A DNA stretch of 44,808 bases from Deltaproteobacteria bacterium (lineage in GTDB: Bacteria > Myxococcota > B64-G9). The stretch's first letter is position 1. The number at the start of each line of letters is the position of its first letter. A program made the translations under genes and the position numbers. The notes under the pieces are model-generated. The model saw only the letters and a program-made list of their open reading frames with translations, ran no database searches and was not told the origin of the DNA. Where the stretch lies: the NCBI GenBank assembly GCA_016935365.1, contig JAFGRB010000382.1, positions 1 to 44,808 on the forward strand. The letters run 5' to 3'. Of the stretch, positions 18,477 to 26,861 are shown in pieces.

Positions 18477-18737
18477 ATGGCGGACGAGCGCGAGCGAGAT
18501 CTGGACCTGGTACCCGAGACGATCGCCGCGGCGGGCGACGCGGTGCGCGCAGGCGAGTTCCTGCGCGCCCGCGAGCGCATCGCGGGCAGCATGCGGGCTG
18601 CCGACGACGAGCAGCAGAAGCAGCTCAGGGGCTTCGCTCGCTGCCTGCGCGTGGACCCCGTCGCCGCTGTCGTGGCCGCGATCTGCCTGGTCGGGATCGC
18701 CCTCATCGCCGCCCTGACCCTCTTCCACCTGAGCTGA
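18477..18737 (+). CDS. Tail-anchored small membrane protein (86 aa)
   Basis: Unrecognised protein. The first ~55 residues are charged and helical (MADERERDLDLVPETIAAAGDAV...), with the look of a single helical hairpin. A single transmembrane helix follows near the C-terminus (about 62-84, AAVVAAICLVGIALIAALTLF), ending only two residues later. This topology places the soluble part in the cytoplasm. It lies 18 nt upstream of proS on the same strand and may share its transcript. No clear ribosome site was seen, so the start is the first in-frame ATG that keeps the acidic N-terminus. Confidence 0.6.
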   Translation: MADERERDLDLVPETIAAAGDAVRAGEFLRARERIAGSMRAADDEQQKQLRGFARCLRVDPVAAVVAAICLVGIALIAALTLFHLS

Positions 18738-20192
<1,455 letters not shown>

Positions 20193-20199
20193 GCCGCCC

Positions 20200-21459
20200 A
20201 TGCGCGTGAGCCTGGTCAGCACCGGCGAGGAGATCCTCCGCGGCGAGGTGCTGGACACCAACGCGGCCCTTGCCGCTGCCAAACTCGACGCCCGAGGCTT
20301 TGCGCTCGTCCGGCGCCACACCTGCGGCGACGGGCTGGATGGGATCCGCGAGACCCTGGAGCTCGCGCTGGCCGAGGCGGACGCCGTGATCGTCTGCGGC
20401 GGGCTCGGCCCGACCGCGGACGACCGGACCGCCGAGGCGCTCGCCCGCGCCCTGGGCGTCGCGCTCGAGACGGATCAGGACCTGCTCAGGGCGATCGAGG
20501 CGCGCTTCGCGTCCCTGGGCATCCCCTTCACGCCCAACCAGGCCCGCCAGGCGAGGCTGCCTGCGGGCGCAGAGTCGATCGAGAACCGCGCGGGCACCGC
20601 GCCCGGCATCTCGGCCCGGAGCGAAGGCGGCGCACAGGTCTTCTGCCTGCCCGGCCCGCCGCTCGAGTACCGCTCCATGCTCGAGGACCGGGTCCTGCCA
20701 GAGCTCGAATCGCTCCGCGCGAAGCAGGGCGAGAGCGCGGTCTTTGCCAGGCGCGTGCTCCGGGTCTTCGGCCGGGGCGAGGGCGCGGTCGAGGACGCGC
20801 TAGGCGATCTCGAGTCCGAGGTCCCGGGCCTCGAGCTCGGCTTCCGGGCCGCGCTGCCCGAGATCCACCTCAAGCTGCGCGCGCGCGCAGATACCGGCGA
20901 GCGAGCCGAGGAGCTGATCGAGCAGGCCGCAAAGCTCGCCCGCGCCCGGCTGGGAGCCGACCTCTTCTCCGAGCACGACCGCAGCCTGCCCGAGTGCGTG
21001 GTCGAGGCGCTGATCGCGCGCGGGCTGACCCTGGCCGCGGCCGAGAGCTGCACCGGGGGGCTCTTGGGCAAGCTCGTGACCGACGTGCCCGGCGCGTCCG
21101 AGACCTTCCTGCTCTCGGCGGTCACCTACGCCAACCAGGCCAAGCAGGACGTGCTCGGCGTCGAAGCCGACCTGCTCCGCGAGCACGGCGCGGTCAGCGC
21201 CGAGTGCGCCCAAGCCATGGCCCGGGGCGTCCGCAGGATCGCCAAAGCCGACATCGGCCTGTCCACGACAGGCATCGCAGGCCCGACCGGCGGCAGCACC
21301 GACAAGCCCGTGGGCACCGTCTTCGTCGGCCTGTCCACCAGCGAGGGCACGACCGCCCGCAAGCTCCGCTTCCCGCCCCGCGATCGCGACTTCATCCGCA
21401 GGCTCGCAGCCCACGCCGCCCTGGACCTGCTGCGCCGCGAGGTCCTGCTCGAAGCGTGA
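20200..21459 (+). CDS. cinA: CinA: NMN amidohydrolase / MoCF-domain protein
   Basis: Full-length 419-aa CinA. The N-terminal half is the molybdopterin-binding-like (COG1058, ADP-ribose pyrophosphatase) domain with STGEEILRGEVLDTN and CGGLGPTADDRT. The C-terminal half is the PncC domain with catalytic serine motif AAAESCTGGLLGKL and TGIAGPTGG, which deamidates NMN in pyridine-nucleotide salvage. A middle domain links the two. It starts 7 nt after proS, so they are likely cotranscribed. A hairpin (ATGCCG/CGGCAT, 21471-21487) follows the stop but lacks a T-run. Confidence 0.95.
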   Translation: MRVSLVSTGEEILRGEVLDTNAALAAAKLDARGFALVRRHTCGDGLDGIRETLELALAEADAVIVCGGLGPTADDRTAEALARALGVALETDQDLLRAIEARFASLGIPFTPNQARQARLPAGAESIENRAGTAPGISARSEGGAQVFCLPGPPLEYRSMLEDRVLPELESLRAKQGESAVFARRVLRVFGRGEGAVEDALGDLESEVPGLELGFRAALPEIHLKLRARADTGERAEELIEQAAKLARARLGADLFSEHDRSLPECVVEALIARGLTLAAAESCTGGLLGKLVTDVPGASETFLLSAVTYANQAKQDVLGVEADLLREHGAVSAECAQAMARGVRRIAKADIGLSTTGIAGPTGGSTDKPVGTVFVGLSTSEGTTARKLRFPPRDRDFIRRLAAHAALDLLRREVLLEA

Positions 21460-21524
21460 GGCGCCTCGGCATGCCGGAGCGCGGCATTGCCCTGAAAGAC
21501 CCCGGCAGGGTATGCTTTATAATG

Positions 21525-21777
21525 TCAGCCATTCGAACGGCACCAGGTTGCCGTGGTATGAGCACCTTTCTCGGGCTGAGCTCCTTCATCGCTCTTTTTC
21601 CCTCTCTCAAGCAAGCGGTAGAGGGAATCCGCTTGCGGCTCTAGCCGGAGCTCGTGCAGGTCCAGCAGGCACTCCACCGGATCGGCGACGGGCAGGTCCC
21701 CGTCGCACTCCGTGAAGTAGGCCTCCTGGCGCCGAATGGCGTGTACGACCAGCGAGGCGGGGGCCGTGGGATCAAGC
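21525..21777 (-). pseudogene. 3' fragment of a lost gene, possibly AbiEi/nucleotidyltransferase-like
   Basis: Immediately downstream of the PIN toxin, a different minus frame reads as credible protein: KLDPTAPASLVVHAIRR, then ECDGDLPVADPVECLLDLHELRL and QADSLYRLLERGK. It has no start codon of its own; the frame runs back only through the toxin gene out of phase. The VADPVECLLDLHEL segment resembles the C-terminal part of AbiEi-type or nucleotidyltransferase-associated proteins (from memory, weak). I read it as the tail of a gene whose 5' part was lost when the vapBC pair arrived. Confidence 0.4.
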
Positions 21778-21778
21778 T

Positions 21779-22186
21779 TTATTCGAAGCGCCGCCGAAAG
21801 CTCGCCGGCTTCTCGATGGCAAACGGCACCCGCGCATCGAGCTCCAGCAGGGCCCGGTCGCCTGTGACCAGCACGTCCGCCTCGCCGCCTGCGGCCAGGT
21901 CCAGAAAGATCTGATCTTTCGGATCCCGGCAGCGGACCTGCGCCCTGGGCGTGGGGTTCTCCACGCTGTGGACGTACGGGAGGTAGCCGGAGAGCAGGAT
22001 CTGGATCTCCTGGGGATCGAGCTGGAACTTGGGATAGGCCAGCACGCGCAGCAGCTCGCGCACGACCTGTGCGTCGGCCAGGGGCACGAAGCGCCGGGTC
22101 TCCCAGGCCGAGCGGAGCCAGGCCAGCCGGCCGCCGGTGAACAGGAGCGCCGACAGGATTACGTTCGTATCGAGGACCGCCCTCAG
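21779..22186 (-). CDS. PIN-domain toxin, VapC-like (pair 1)
   Basis: Predicted PIN-fold endoribonuclease, 135 aa. The N-terminus reads RAVLDTNVILSALLF (first catalytic Asp), then ADAQVVRELLRVLAYPKF (acidic Glu), CRDPKDQIFLDLA and ADVLVTGD. This is the 'putative toxin-antitoxin toxin component, PIN family' layout. The only start giving the usual (M)RAVLDTN beginning is a CTG at 22186, overlapping the antitoxin TGA (CTGA). No ATG, GTG or TTG is available nearby. It would be translated by coupling to the antitoxin. Function is inferred from family and pairing. Confidence 0.85.
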   Translation of the reverse strand: MRAVLDTNVILSALLFTGGRLAWLRSAWETRRFVPLADAQVVRELLRVLAYPKFQLDPQEIQILLSGYLPYVHSVENPTPRAQVRCRDPKDQIFLDLAAGGEADVLVTGDRALLELDARVPFAIEKPASFRRRFE

Positions 22187-22410
22187 TCGTCCCGCTTCCG
22201 CGCCCACGCGATGGCTTCCTGTATGTCTTTCTGCTCGATCCCCAGCGAGGCGAGCTTGTCGCGCACCCGTTCGATGCGATCGGGGATGACCGGCTTGAGC
22301 ACGATCTGGCCATCCTGCACCTGGACCTCGAAGTACTCGACATCCGGGAACAGGGCCACCACCCGCTTGGGCAGGGTGATCTGGTTCTTGACCGTCTTCT
22401 TGGCGATCAT
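22183..22410 (-). CDS. AbrB/MazE-type antitoxin (pair 1)
   Basis: 75-aa antitoxin. Its N-terminal half is a SpoVT-AbrB swapped-hairpin DNA-binding domain (KKTVKNQITLPKRVVALFPDVEYFEVQVQDG), the C-terminal half a helical toxin-binding tail ending EAIAWARKRDD. AGGAG precedes the ATG at 22410. It overlaps the PIN toxin by 4 nt. The protein should neutralise the toxin and repress the shared promoter just upstream. Confidence 0.85.
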   Translation of the reverse strand: MIAKKTVKNQITLPKRVVALFPDVEYFEVQVQDGQIVLKPVIPDRIERVRDKLASLGIEQKDIQEAIAWARKRDD

Positions 22411-22433
22411 GACAAGCTCCTGTCGACAAGGAA

Positions 22434-22462
22434 ATCTTACTTTCTTTTTTTTCCGTATACAA
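22434..22462 (-). promoter_or_regulatory. Promoter of toxin-antitoxin pair 1
   Basis: Read on the minus strand, TTGTAT (22457-22462) and TAAGAT (22434-22439) are separated by 17 bp that include an A-run. They lie about 25 nt before the antitoxin ATG. The A/T-richness stands out from the surroundings. Confidence 0.6.
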
Positions 22463-22510
22463 GGCATTTCTACAACCCATTCGACCCTGGCTGCGCTAGA
22501 ATGAGACGGC

Positions 22511-23428
22511 ATGGACATCCTCGCCCATCTCGCGGCCACCGCGTGGAAACGAGAGTATCGCCGGCCGCCCGACGAGCAGGCCCGGGCGATCCGGGCGGCG
22601 TTCACGGCCCGGCTCTGGGAGCAGCTCGAGCCGCTTTCGCTCACGGAGCGGGCCTGCGCCTGGCTCGAGGCGCGCGGGCTTCGTCCGGCGCTGGCGCACG
22701 CCTTGGGCTTTCGCGACTGGCGGCCGGTCATGACCTGGCTCAAGCAGGCCCTCGAGCCGCTCTCCCCGCCCGAGCGCGTGGCTACGGGTCTCTTCTTCGA
22801 GGGAGGGAGCCTGTGGTGGCCGCTCTCGAAGAGCCATGCATGCCGCTCCGAGTACTGCCGGCCGGAGCTCGCCAGCACGGACGACATGCCCGAGCGAGCC
22901 CGTGGGCTGTGCGCGCCCGTCTGGGACGGCGCGCTCGCGCATCCGCTCGGCTGGCTGTGGCAGCTCTACGAGCCGGTCTCGAAGAGCCGCTACGACAACT
23001 GCATGCGATACCTGGCCCGCGGCCAGCCGACGCTGCTCGGGATCTGCACGGGCGCGAGCGGGCTTCCGGCGGCCAGCGCCCACCCGATGCGGATCGTCTG
23101 CGAGGAGCCGATCGAGTGGCTGTCGCTCGTGCAGGCCGCGGCCGGGCGGGCAGCTGTCATGGGCATCCTGCGAAGCTGGACCTTCTGGAACGAGGACTGG
23201 ACGCCGCACCTTGCCGGCGCCGAGCGGGTGGCGATCGCGCTTCCCGAGCGCGAGGGCTATGCCGAGCGCGTCTTCGCGGCGCTCGAGAAGAGCGCCGATG
23301 CGCGCTTCGGGCCCGGCTGGGCCGAAGCCCACCTGCAGCGGCGGACACTCGAGGGCGAGGACGCCTGCAACGCGCTGCTGCAGCGCGGGGAGCTCGCGGG
23401 CCTGGTCGACGAGCTGCTCGACCCGTGA
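22511..23428 (+). CDS. Stand-alone degenerate Toprim (DnaG-like) protein
   Basis: 305-aa protein with no obvious name. An N-terminal helical part with TERACAWLEARGLRPALAHALGF (44-67) resembles the segment between the zinc-finger and Toprim domain of primases. Residues 195-206 (IVCEEPIEWLSL) fit the Toprim glutamate strand ('EGpiDaL'). Residues 239-258 (RVAIALPEREGYAERVFAAL) fit the 'alDnDeaG' strand, but with PER in place of Asp-x-Asp. GEDACNALLQRG (282-293) matches the 'kDlNdlL' end of primase Toprims. The metal-binding DxD is lost, so catalysis is doubtful. No CHC2 zinc finger is present. A -10-like TAGAAT (22497-22502) lies just upstream, without a -35. Confidence 0.6.
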   Translation: MDILAHLAATAWKREYRRPPDEQARAIRAAFTARLWEQLEPLSLTERACAWLEARGLRPALAHALGFRDWRPVMTWLKQALEPLSPPERVATGLFFEGGSLWWPLSKSHACRSEYCRPELASTDDMPERARGLCAPVWDGALAHPLGWLWQLYEPVSKSRYDNCMRYLARGQPTLLGICTGASGLPAASAHPMRIVCEEPIEWLSLVQAAAGRAAVMGILRSWTFWNEDWTPHLAGAERVAIALPEREGYAERVFAALEKSADARFGPGWAEAHLQRRTLEGEDACNALLQRGELAGLVDELLDP

Positions 23429-23484
23429 AGCGCTGGGCTGGCAGCGCTCCTTCAGAGCGCATGGATCTTGATTGCCTTCTCGAA

Positions 23485-23633
23485 CCTGGGGCTGAAGCCC
23501 CAGGCTATATCCCCCCGCTGCTTCGCAGCGGAAAACCTTGCGACGGAGAAGATGTGTATACAGCTCAGGGCTGAAGCCCCAGGCTTTATCCCCCAGCTGC
23601 TTCGCAGCGGAAAACCTTGCGACGGAAAAGATG
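23485..23633. repeat. Two 79-bp tandem units with paired hairpins
   Basis: Two near-identical copies (from 23485 and 23565) each carry a palindrome (C)CTGGGGCTGAAGCCCCAGG or its shortened form, then a second palindrome with loop CGCTGCTTCGCAGCG, then AAAACCTTGCGACGG and a purine run ending in AAGATG. The unit period is 79 bp. A third partial copy may begin at 23643 (CCAGGGCTGCAGCC). Between converging genes, this looks like a REP/MITE-type intergenic element. Only two full units and no uniform spacer-repeat pattern, so it is not a CRISPR. Confidence 0.8.
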
Positions 23634-23654
23634 GTAATGGGCCAGGGCTGCAGC

Positions 23655-24044
23655 CTAGGAGATCTCGGCCCGCTGCCTCTCGTACTCAGCGCAGATGACG
23701 CGCAGCCGCTCGAAGGTCTGCTCGATGACCGCGCGGCGCTCGGCCTTGAACTCGGGCCCGGAGAGCCCGTCGAAGTAGCCGCTCCAGTGCGCGAGCCAGG
23801 CCTCGAGGACCGGCTCGAGCTCCGAGACGGCAGGCAGCTTCCAGCCGTTGAAGCAGCCCCCGGCCTCCAGGGCGAAGAGCCACTCGAGATCGACGAAGAG
23901 CTCGTCGTGCGCGCTCTCGTCGGCCTCGGCGCTGTACGTGTCCTTGATCGCAGTCCAGAGCCGCTCGATCAGCTCGTCCGATCGCTCGCCCACGATGTCG
24001 AGCGTGCCGTCGCTGTCGAGGTTTCCCGATCCCCAGACGCCCAT
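23655..24044 (-). CDS. DUF4259-like protein
   Basis: 129-aa cytosolic protein beginning MGVWGSGNLDSDGTLDIVGE, the pattern of DUF4259 proteins (MGxWGxGxFxND..LDW). The rest is helical and acidic (EADESAHDELFVDLEWLFALEAGG), ending in an ARG/GLU-rich helix. GGAGGAGG precedes the ATG. It follows the ankyrin lipoprotein gene by 20 nt on the same strand and is probably cotranscribed. Function is unknown in the family. Confidence 0.75.
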   Translation of the reverse strand: MGVWGSGNLDSDGTLDIVGERSDELIERLWTAIKDTYSAEADESAHDELFVDLEWLFALEAGGCFNGWKLPAVSELEPVLEAWLAHWSGYFDGLSGPEFKAERRAVIEQTFERLRVICAEYERQRAEIS

Positions 24045-24064
24045 GATTCCTCCTCCGCCGCTCC

Positions 24065-25900
24065 TCAGTAAGTCAGCCGGTCGACGAGCTTCCGGAGGGT
24101 CTTCGTGATCTCGCTCTCGCCACAGGAGCTCGTGGCCGTGACCGCGCCGACGCCGGTGCCTTTCCTGAGGTCGAAGAGGGTCAGCGAGGATGTGCACTCG
24201 TTGCCGATCCGGATCACCTTGACCGCCAGCGTCTGCTCCGCGGCCAGCTCCTTGCCCAGCTCGATCTGACACGTCTCGTCGTAGCACGCCTTGTACGTGC
24301 CGGTCTTCACGTCGGTCAGACGCCTCTTGATGTCCTCGCGCGGCACGACCTGGAAGTAGCCGGTCGCGATGAGCTGGATGGCGAGCAGCTCGCTCAGCCT
24401 CGCCCGGGTGTCCTTGCTCATGCCGATACCCTGGAGCTCCACATCGAACACGGCCACCACGGGCAGCGTGGCCGGCTTCTCGCGCCGCGGTCCGGGCGGC
24501 ATCCAGCTATCCGTGCCTCCGCCGCCCGCGCCTGCCGGCGCGGCCTCGATGCGCGCGGCCGCGGCCCTGGCATCGGCCAGGACCTTGTCCACCTTTGCTT
24601 TCTTCCTGGCCTGCGCTGCCCGGGCCCGCGCGGCCTTCAGCTCGGAGGCCTTCACGCTCCTGGCCAGCAGGGCGACGAGCTCATCGTCCCCCACCTCGAC
24701 GGCCCAGTCGAGCGCCGTCCTGCCATCCTGCGTCTTCCACATCGGGTCGGCTCCCTTGTCGAGGAGCATACGCGCTATCTTTGCGTTCTTGTTCTGGGTC
24801 GCGACGTAGAGGACGCTCACAGACCGTGAGTCCAGCGTGTTCGGATCGGCGCCGGCTCTGAGCAGGAGATCCACCGCCGCCTCGGCATTGCCCCCCACCG
24901 AGCTGGCCAGCGCCGAGCGACCGTCCGGCGTCCGGGTGTTGACCTCCGCTCCCCGCTCGATGAAGACCTTTAGCAGACCGAGGTTCGAGACATACCAGCG
25001 GAGACGCATGAATATCGTGAAAGGCGTATGGGGGTAGCCGCTCGTCTGCGCATTGACGTCCGCCCCCCGCTCGATGAGCCTGAGCACACAGGGAGCCAAG
25101 GTCTTCCTTTGAGCCTCGTTGCGACCCTTAGTGACCGCCAGGTACAGGGGCGTCTCGTTTCGATTGTTCAAGGCTGCATGCACGTCCACGTGCTCGCACA
25201 ACAGAGGAAGAGCCTCCACCCATTCCAATGCGTAGCTGAAGATTCGATTCACACTGGCTCCTCGCTTGGCGAGCGCCTCCAGCAGGGTCAGGTTGCGCGT
25301 CGACCACACCCTGTCGATGGGTTGCTCCTTCGAGCGACCCGATTCCACGCGGGCTCCGTTCGCGAGGAGGTACAGGCCCACCTTGGTCTGCCTGTTCTCC
25401 ACCGCGAGGAAGACGAGCGACTTGAAGCCCGCGTCGAAGTCCGCCTTGAGGTCGAGCCCGCCGCGGACCAGCACGTCCAGCACCTTGATGATGGTGTCCT
25501 CGTCCCGCAGCGACCCGCCCCGCTGGGACGGGACCTCGGGGCAGGGCGCCATCTTGCAGGCTGGCGGCGGGCTGCCTTCCGAAGGGCGCAGCAGGTAGGT
25601 GGCCACCGGCAAGCCGCTGTATCTCGAGTTCGGATCCGCGCCCTGCTGGAGCAGGTAGGCCACCAGGTCGGGCTTCGGCTTCGACGCCGCGAGGGCATCG
25701 TGCAGCATGCTCGTCAGGGCCTCCGGTAGCTTTCCGTACCGGGCCCTCTCTGCCAGGTTGTCGCACCTGCGCTGCTCCACGCAGCGGCTCCAGAGATCCC
25801 GGTCGTCGGACTGCTTGACCACCGACCAGTCCAGCGTCTCGCAGCCCGCCAGAACCACACCAAAGGCACACACACAGATGCAAAAAAGGCATCCCCTCAT
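24065..25900 (-). CDS. Ankyrin-repeat lipoprotein with CsgG-like C-terminal domain
   Basis: 611-aa predicted lipoprotein. The start at 25900 follows GGAGGT and gives signal peptide MRGCLFCICVCAFGVVLAGC, lipidated at the last Cys. The centre is a series of ankyrin repeats (recognisable as LLxxGADPN, LIERGADVNAQT, FIERGAEVNTRT, LLLRAGADPNTLD, LLDKGADP). An Ala/Arg/Lys-rich coiled stretch follows (SELKAARARAAQARKKAKV), then a Gly/Pro linker and a C-terminal domain (VVAVFDVE ... FQVVPREDIKRRL ... TYKACYDETCQIELGK). That domain is shared with the lipoprotein at 26862-27881 and resembles CsgG/TolB-N-type periplasmic domains. Likely envelope-located protein-protein scaffold. Confidence 0.8.
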   Translation of the reverse strand: MRGCLFCICVCAFGVVLAGCETLDWSVVKQSDDRDLWSRCVEQRRCDNLAERARYGKLPEALTSMLHDALAASKPKPDLVAYLLQQGADPNSRYSGLPVATYLLRPSEGSPPPACKMAPCPEVPSQRGGSLRDEDTIIKVLDVLVRGGLDLKADFDAGFKSLVFLAVENRQTKVGLYLLANGARVESGRSKEQPIDRVWSTRNLTLLEALAKRGASVNRIFSYALEWVEALPLLCEHVDVHAALNNRNETPLYLAVTKGRNEAQRKTLAPCVLRLIERGADVNAQTSGYPHTPFTIFMRLRWYVSNLGLLKVFIERGAEVNTRTPDGRSALASSVGGNAEAAVDLLLRAGADPNTLDSRSVSVLYVATQNKNAKIARMLLDKGADPMWKTQDGRTALDWAVEVGDDELVALLARSVKASELKAARARAAQARKKAKVDKVLADARAAAARIEAAPAGAGGGGTDSWMPPGPRREKPATLPVVAVFDVELQGIGMSKDTRARLSELLAIQLIATGYFQVVPREDIKRRLTDVKTGTYKACYDETCQIELGKELAAEQTLAVKVIRIGNECTSSLTLFDLRKGTGVGAVTATSSCGESEITKTLRKLVDRLTY

Positions 25901-26107
25901 GAAAGCGCACCTCCACTCACCCAATAATCCAGGTAAGAAAGCTCTGTTCTTCATGCATGGCTCTCGCCGATACGTCCCGGCGCCGGATGGCACCCGAGTG
26001 GATCGGGCTACCCTTCGGCGCAAGATGCTATCACGAAAAACCGATGTCAACACCATTGCGAGCGGCCGTGCAGGAGCGGATCGAGCGCCAGACCAGGCGA
26101 ATCGCAA

Positions 26108-26136
26108 TTGACCGGTCAGACCGGTTTGTGTAGAAT
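26108..26136 (+). promoter_or_regulatory. Promoter and operator of toxin-antitoxin pair 2
   Basis: TTGACC (26108-26113) and TAGAAT (26131-26136) with an ideal 17-bp spacer. Two ACCGGT palindromes (26111-26116 and 26120-26125), 3 bp apart, lie over the -35 and spacer and are the probable antitoxin operator. The antitoxin ATG follows at 26156 behind GAGGT. Confidence 0.75.
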
Positions 26137-26155
26137 GAAGCCAGCGAGGTCGGCG

Positions 26156-26422
26156 ATGCCCAGAGAGTACTCGGCCTACGAGGCCAAGGCGAAGTTCTCC
26201 GAGATCATCCGCAAGGTCCAGCAGGGCCAGCGCTTCTTCATCTCCTACCGCGGCCGGCGCGTAGCCGAGATCGGCCCGGTCGAGCAGGGCACTTCCACGG
26301 AGCAGCACCTCGACAAGCTCGAGCAGCAAGGCGTGATCGAGCCGCCGCGCGGCAGATCCGATCTCGCGCCGCTTACGCGCAGGCCCGGCGCGCTGGCGCG
26401 ATTCCTGGCGGAGCGCGAGTGA
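26156..26422 (+). CDS. Phd/YefM-type antitoxin (pair 2)
   Basis: 88-aa antitoxin with the Phd/YefM N-terminal fold: SAYEAKAKFSEIIRKVQQGQRFFISYRGRRVAEIGPV. The C-terminal 45 residues are basic and disordered-looking and should wrap the toxin. It is translated from ATG 26156 with GAGGT upstream. It overlaps the PIN toxin gene by GTGA. Likely autorepressor at the ACCGGT operator. Confidence 0.88.
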   Translation: MPREYSAYEAKAKFSEIIRKVQQGQRFFISYRGRRVAEIGPVEQGTSTEQHLDKLEQQGVIEPPRGRSDLAPLTRRPGALARFLAERE

Positions 26423-26802
26423 AGATCGCCTACGTCGACAGCTCCTGCCTCGTCTCAATCGCCTTCTCGGAGCCGGGATCGGCGGCGCTGCGCAGGCGTC
26501 TGCGGGGCTTCGACCGGCTGCTCTCCTCGGGCCTGCTCGAGGCCGAGCTCCGCGCGGTGCTCGCGCGCGAGGGCGTGGAGACCGATCCGAAAGCCTTGCT
26601 CGCGTCGCTCTGGTGGGTGCACCCCGACCGCCCTCTGAGCGAGGAGATCGACCGGGTGCTCGCCTGCGGTTCCGTTCGGGGCGCAGACCTGTGGCATCTC
26701 GCCTGCGCGCTCCTGCTGGCTGCGGATCCGGCCGAGATCGCCTTCCTCACGCTCGACCGCCGCCAGGCCGAGATCGCTCGCCATCTCGGATTCGCGAGAT
26801 GA
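26419..26802 (+). CDS. PIN-domain toxin, VapC-like (pair 2)
   Basis: 127-aa PIN-fold ribonuclease: IAYVDSSCLVSIAF (Asp), SSGLLEAELRAVL (Glu), SVRGADLWHLACALLL (Asp) and FLTLDRRQ (Asp). The four acidic positions expected for Mg-dependent cleavage are in place. The start is GTG 26419, overlapping the antitoxin stop. The pair is inserted between two lipoprotein genes that share a domain. Target RNA is unknown. Confidence 0.88.
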   Translation: MKIAYVDSSCLVSIAFSEPGSAALRRRLRGFDRLLSSGLLEAELRAVLAREGVETDPKALLASLWWVHPDRPLSEEIDRVLACGSVRGADLWHLACALLLAADPAEIAFLTLDRRQAEIARHLGFAR

Positions 26803-26861
26803 GCTCTACGACTCGTGGAATCGCTTTTGTCGCCACGCGGTCTTCATCCTTCCAGCGGTGC

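Noticed and set aside
23485-23633. CRISPR array
   Set aside because: Only two complete units with whole-unit similarity and no unique spacers; better described as tandem hairpin repeats.
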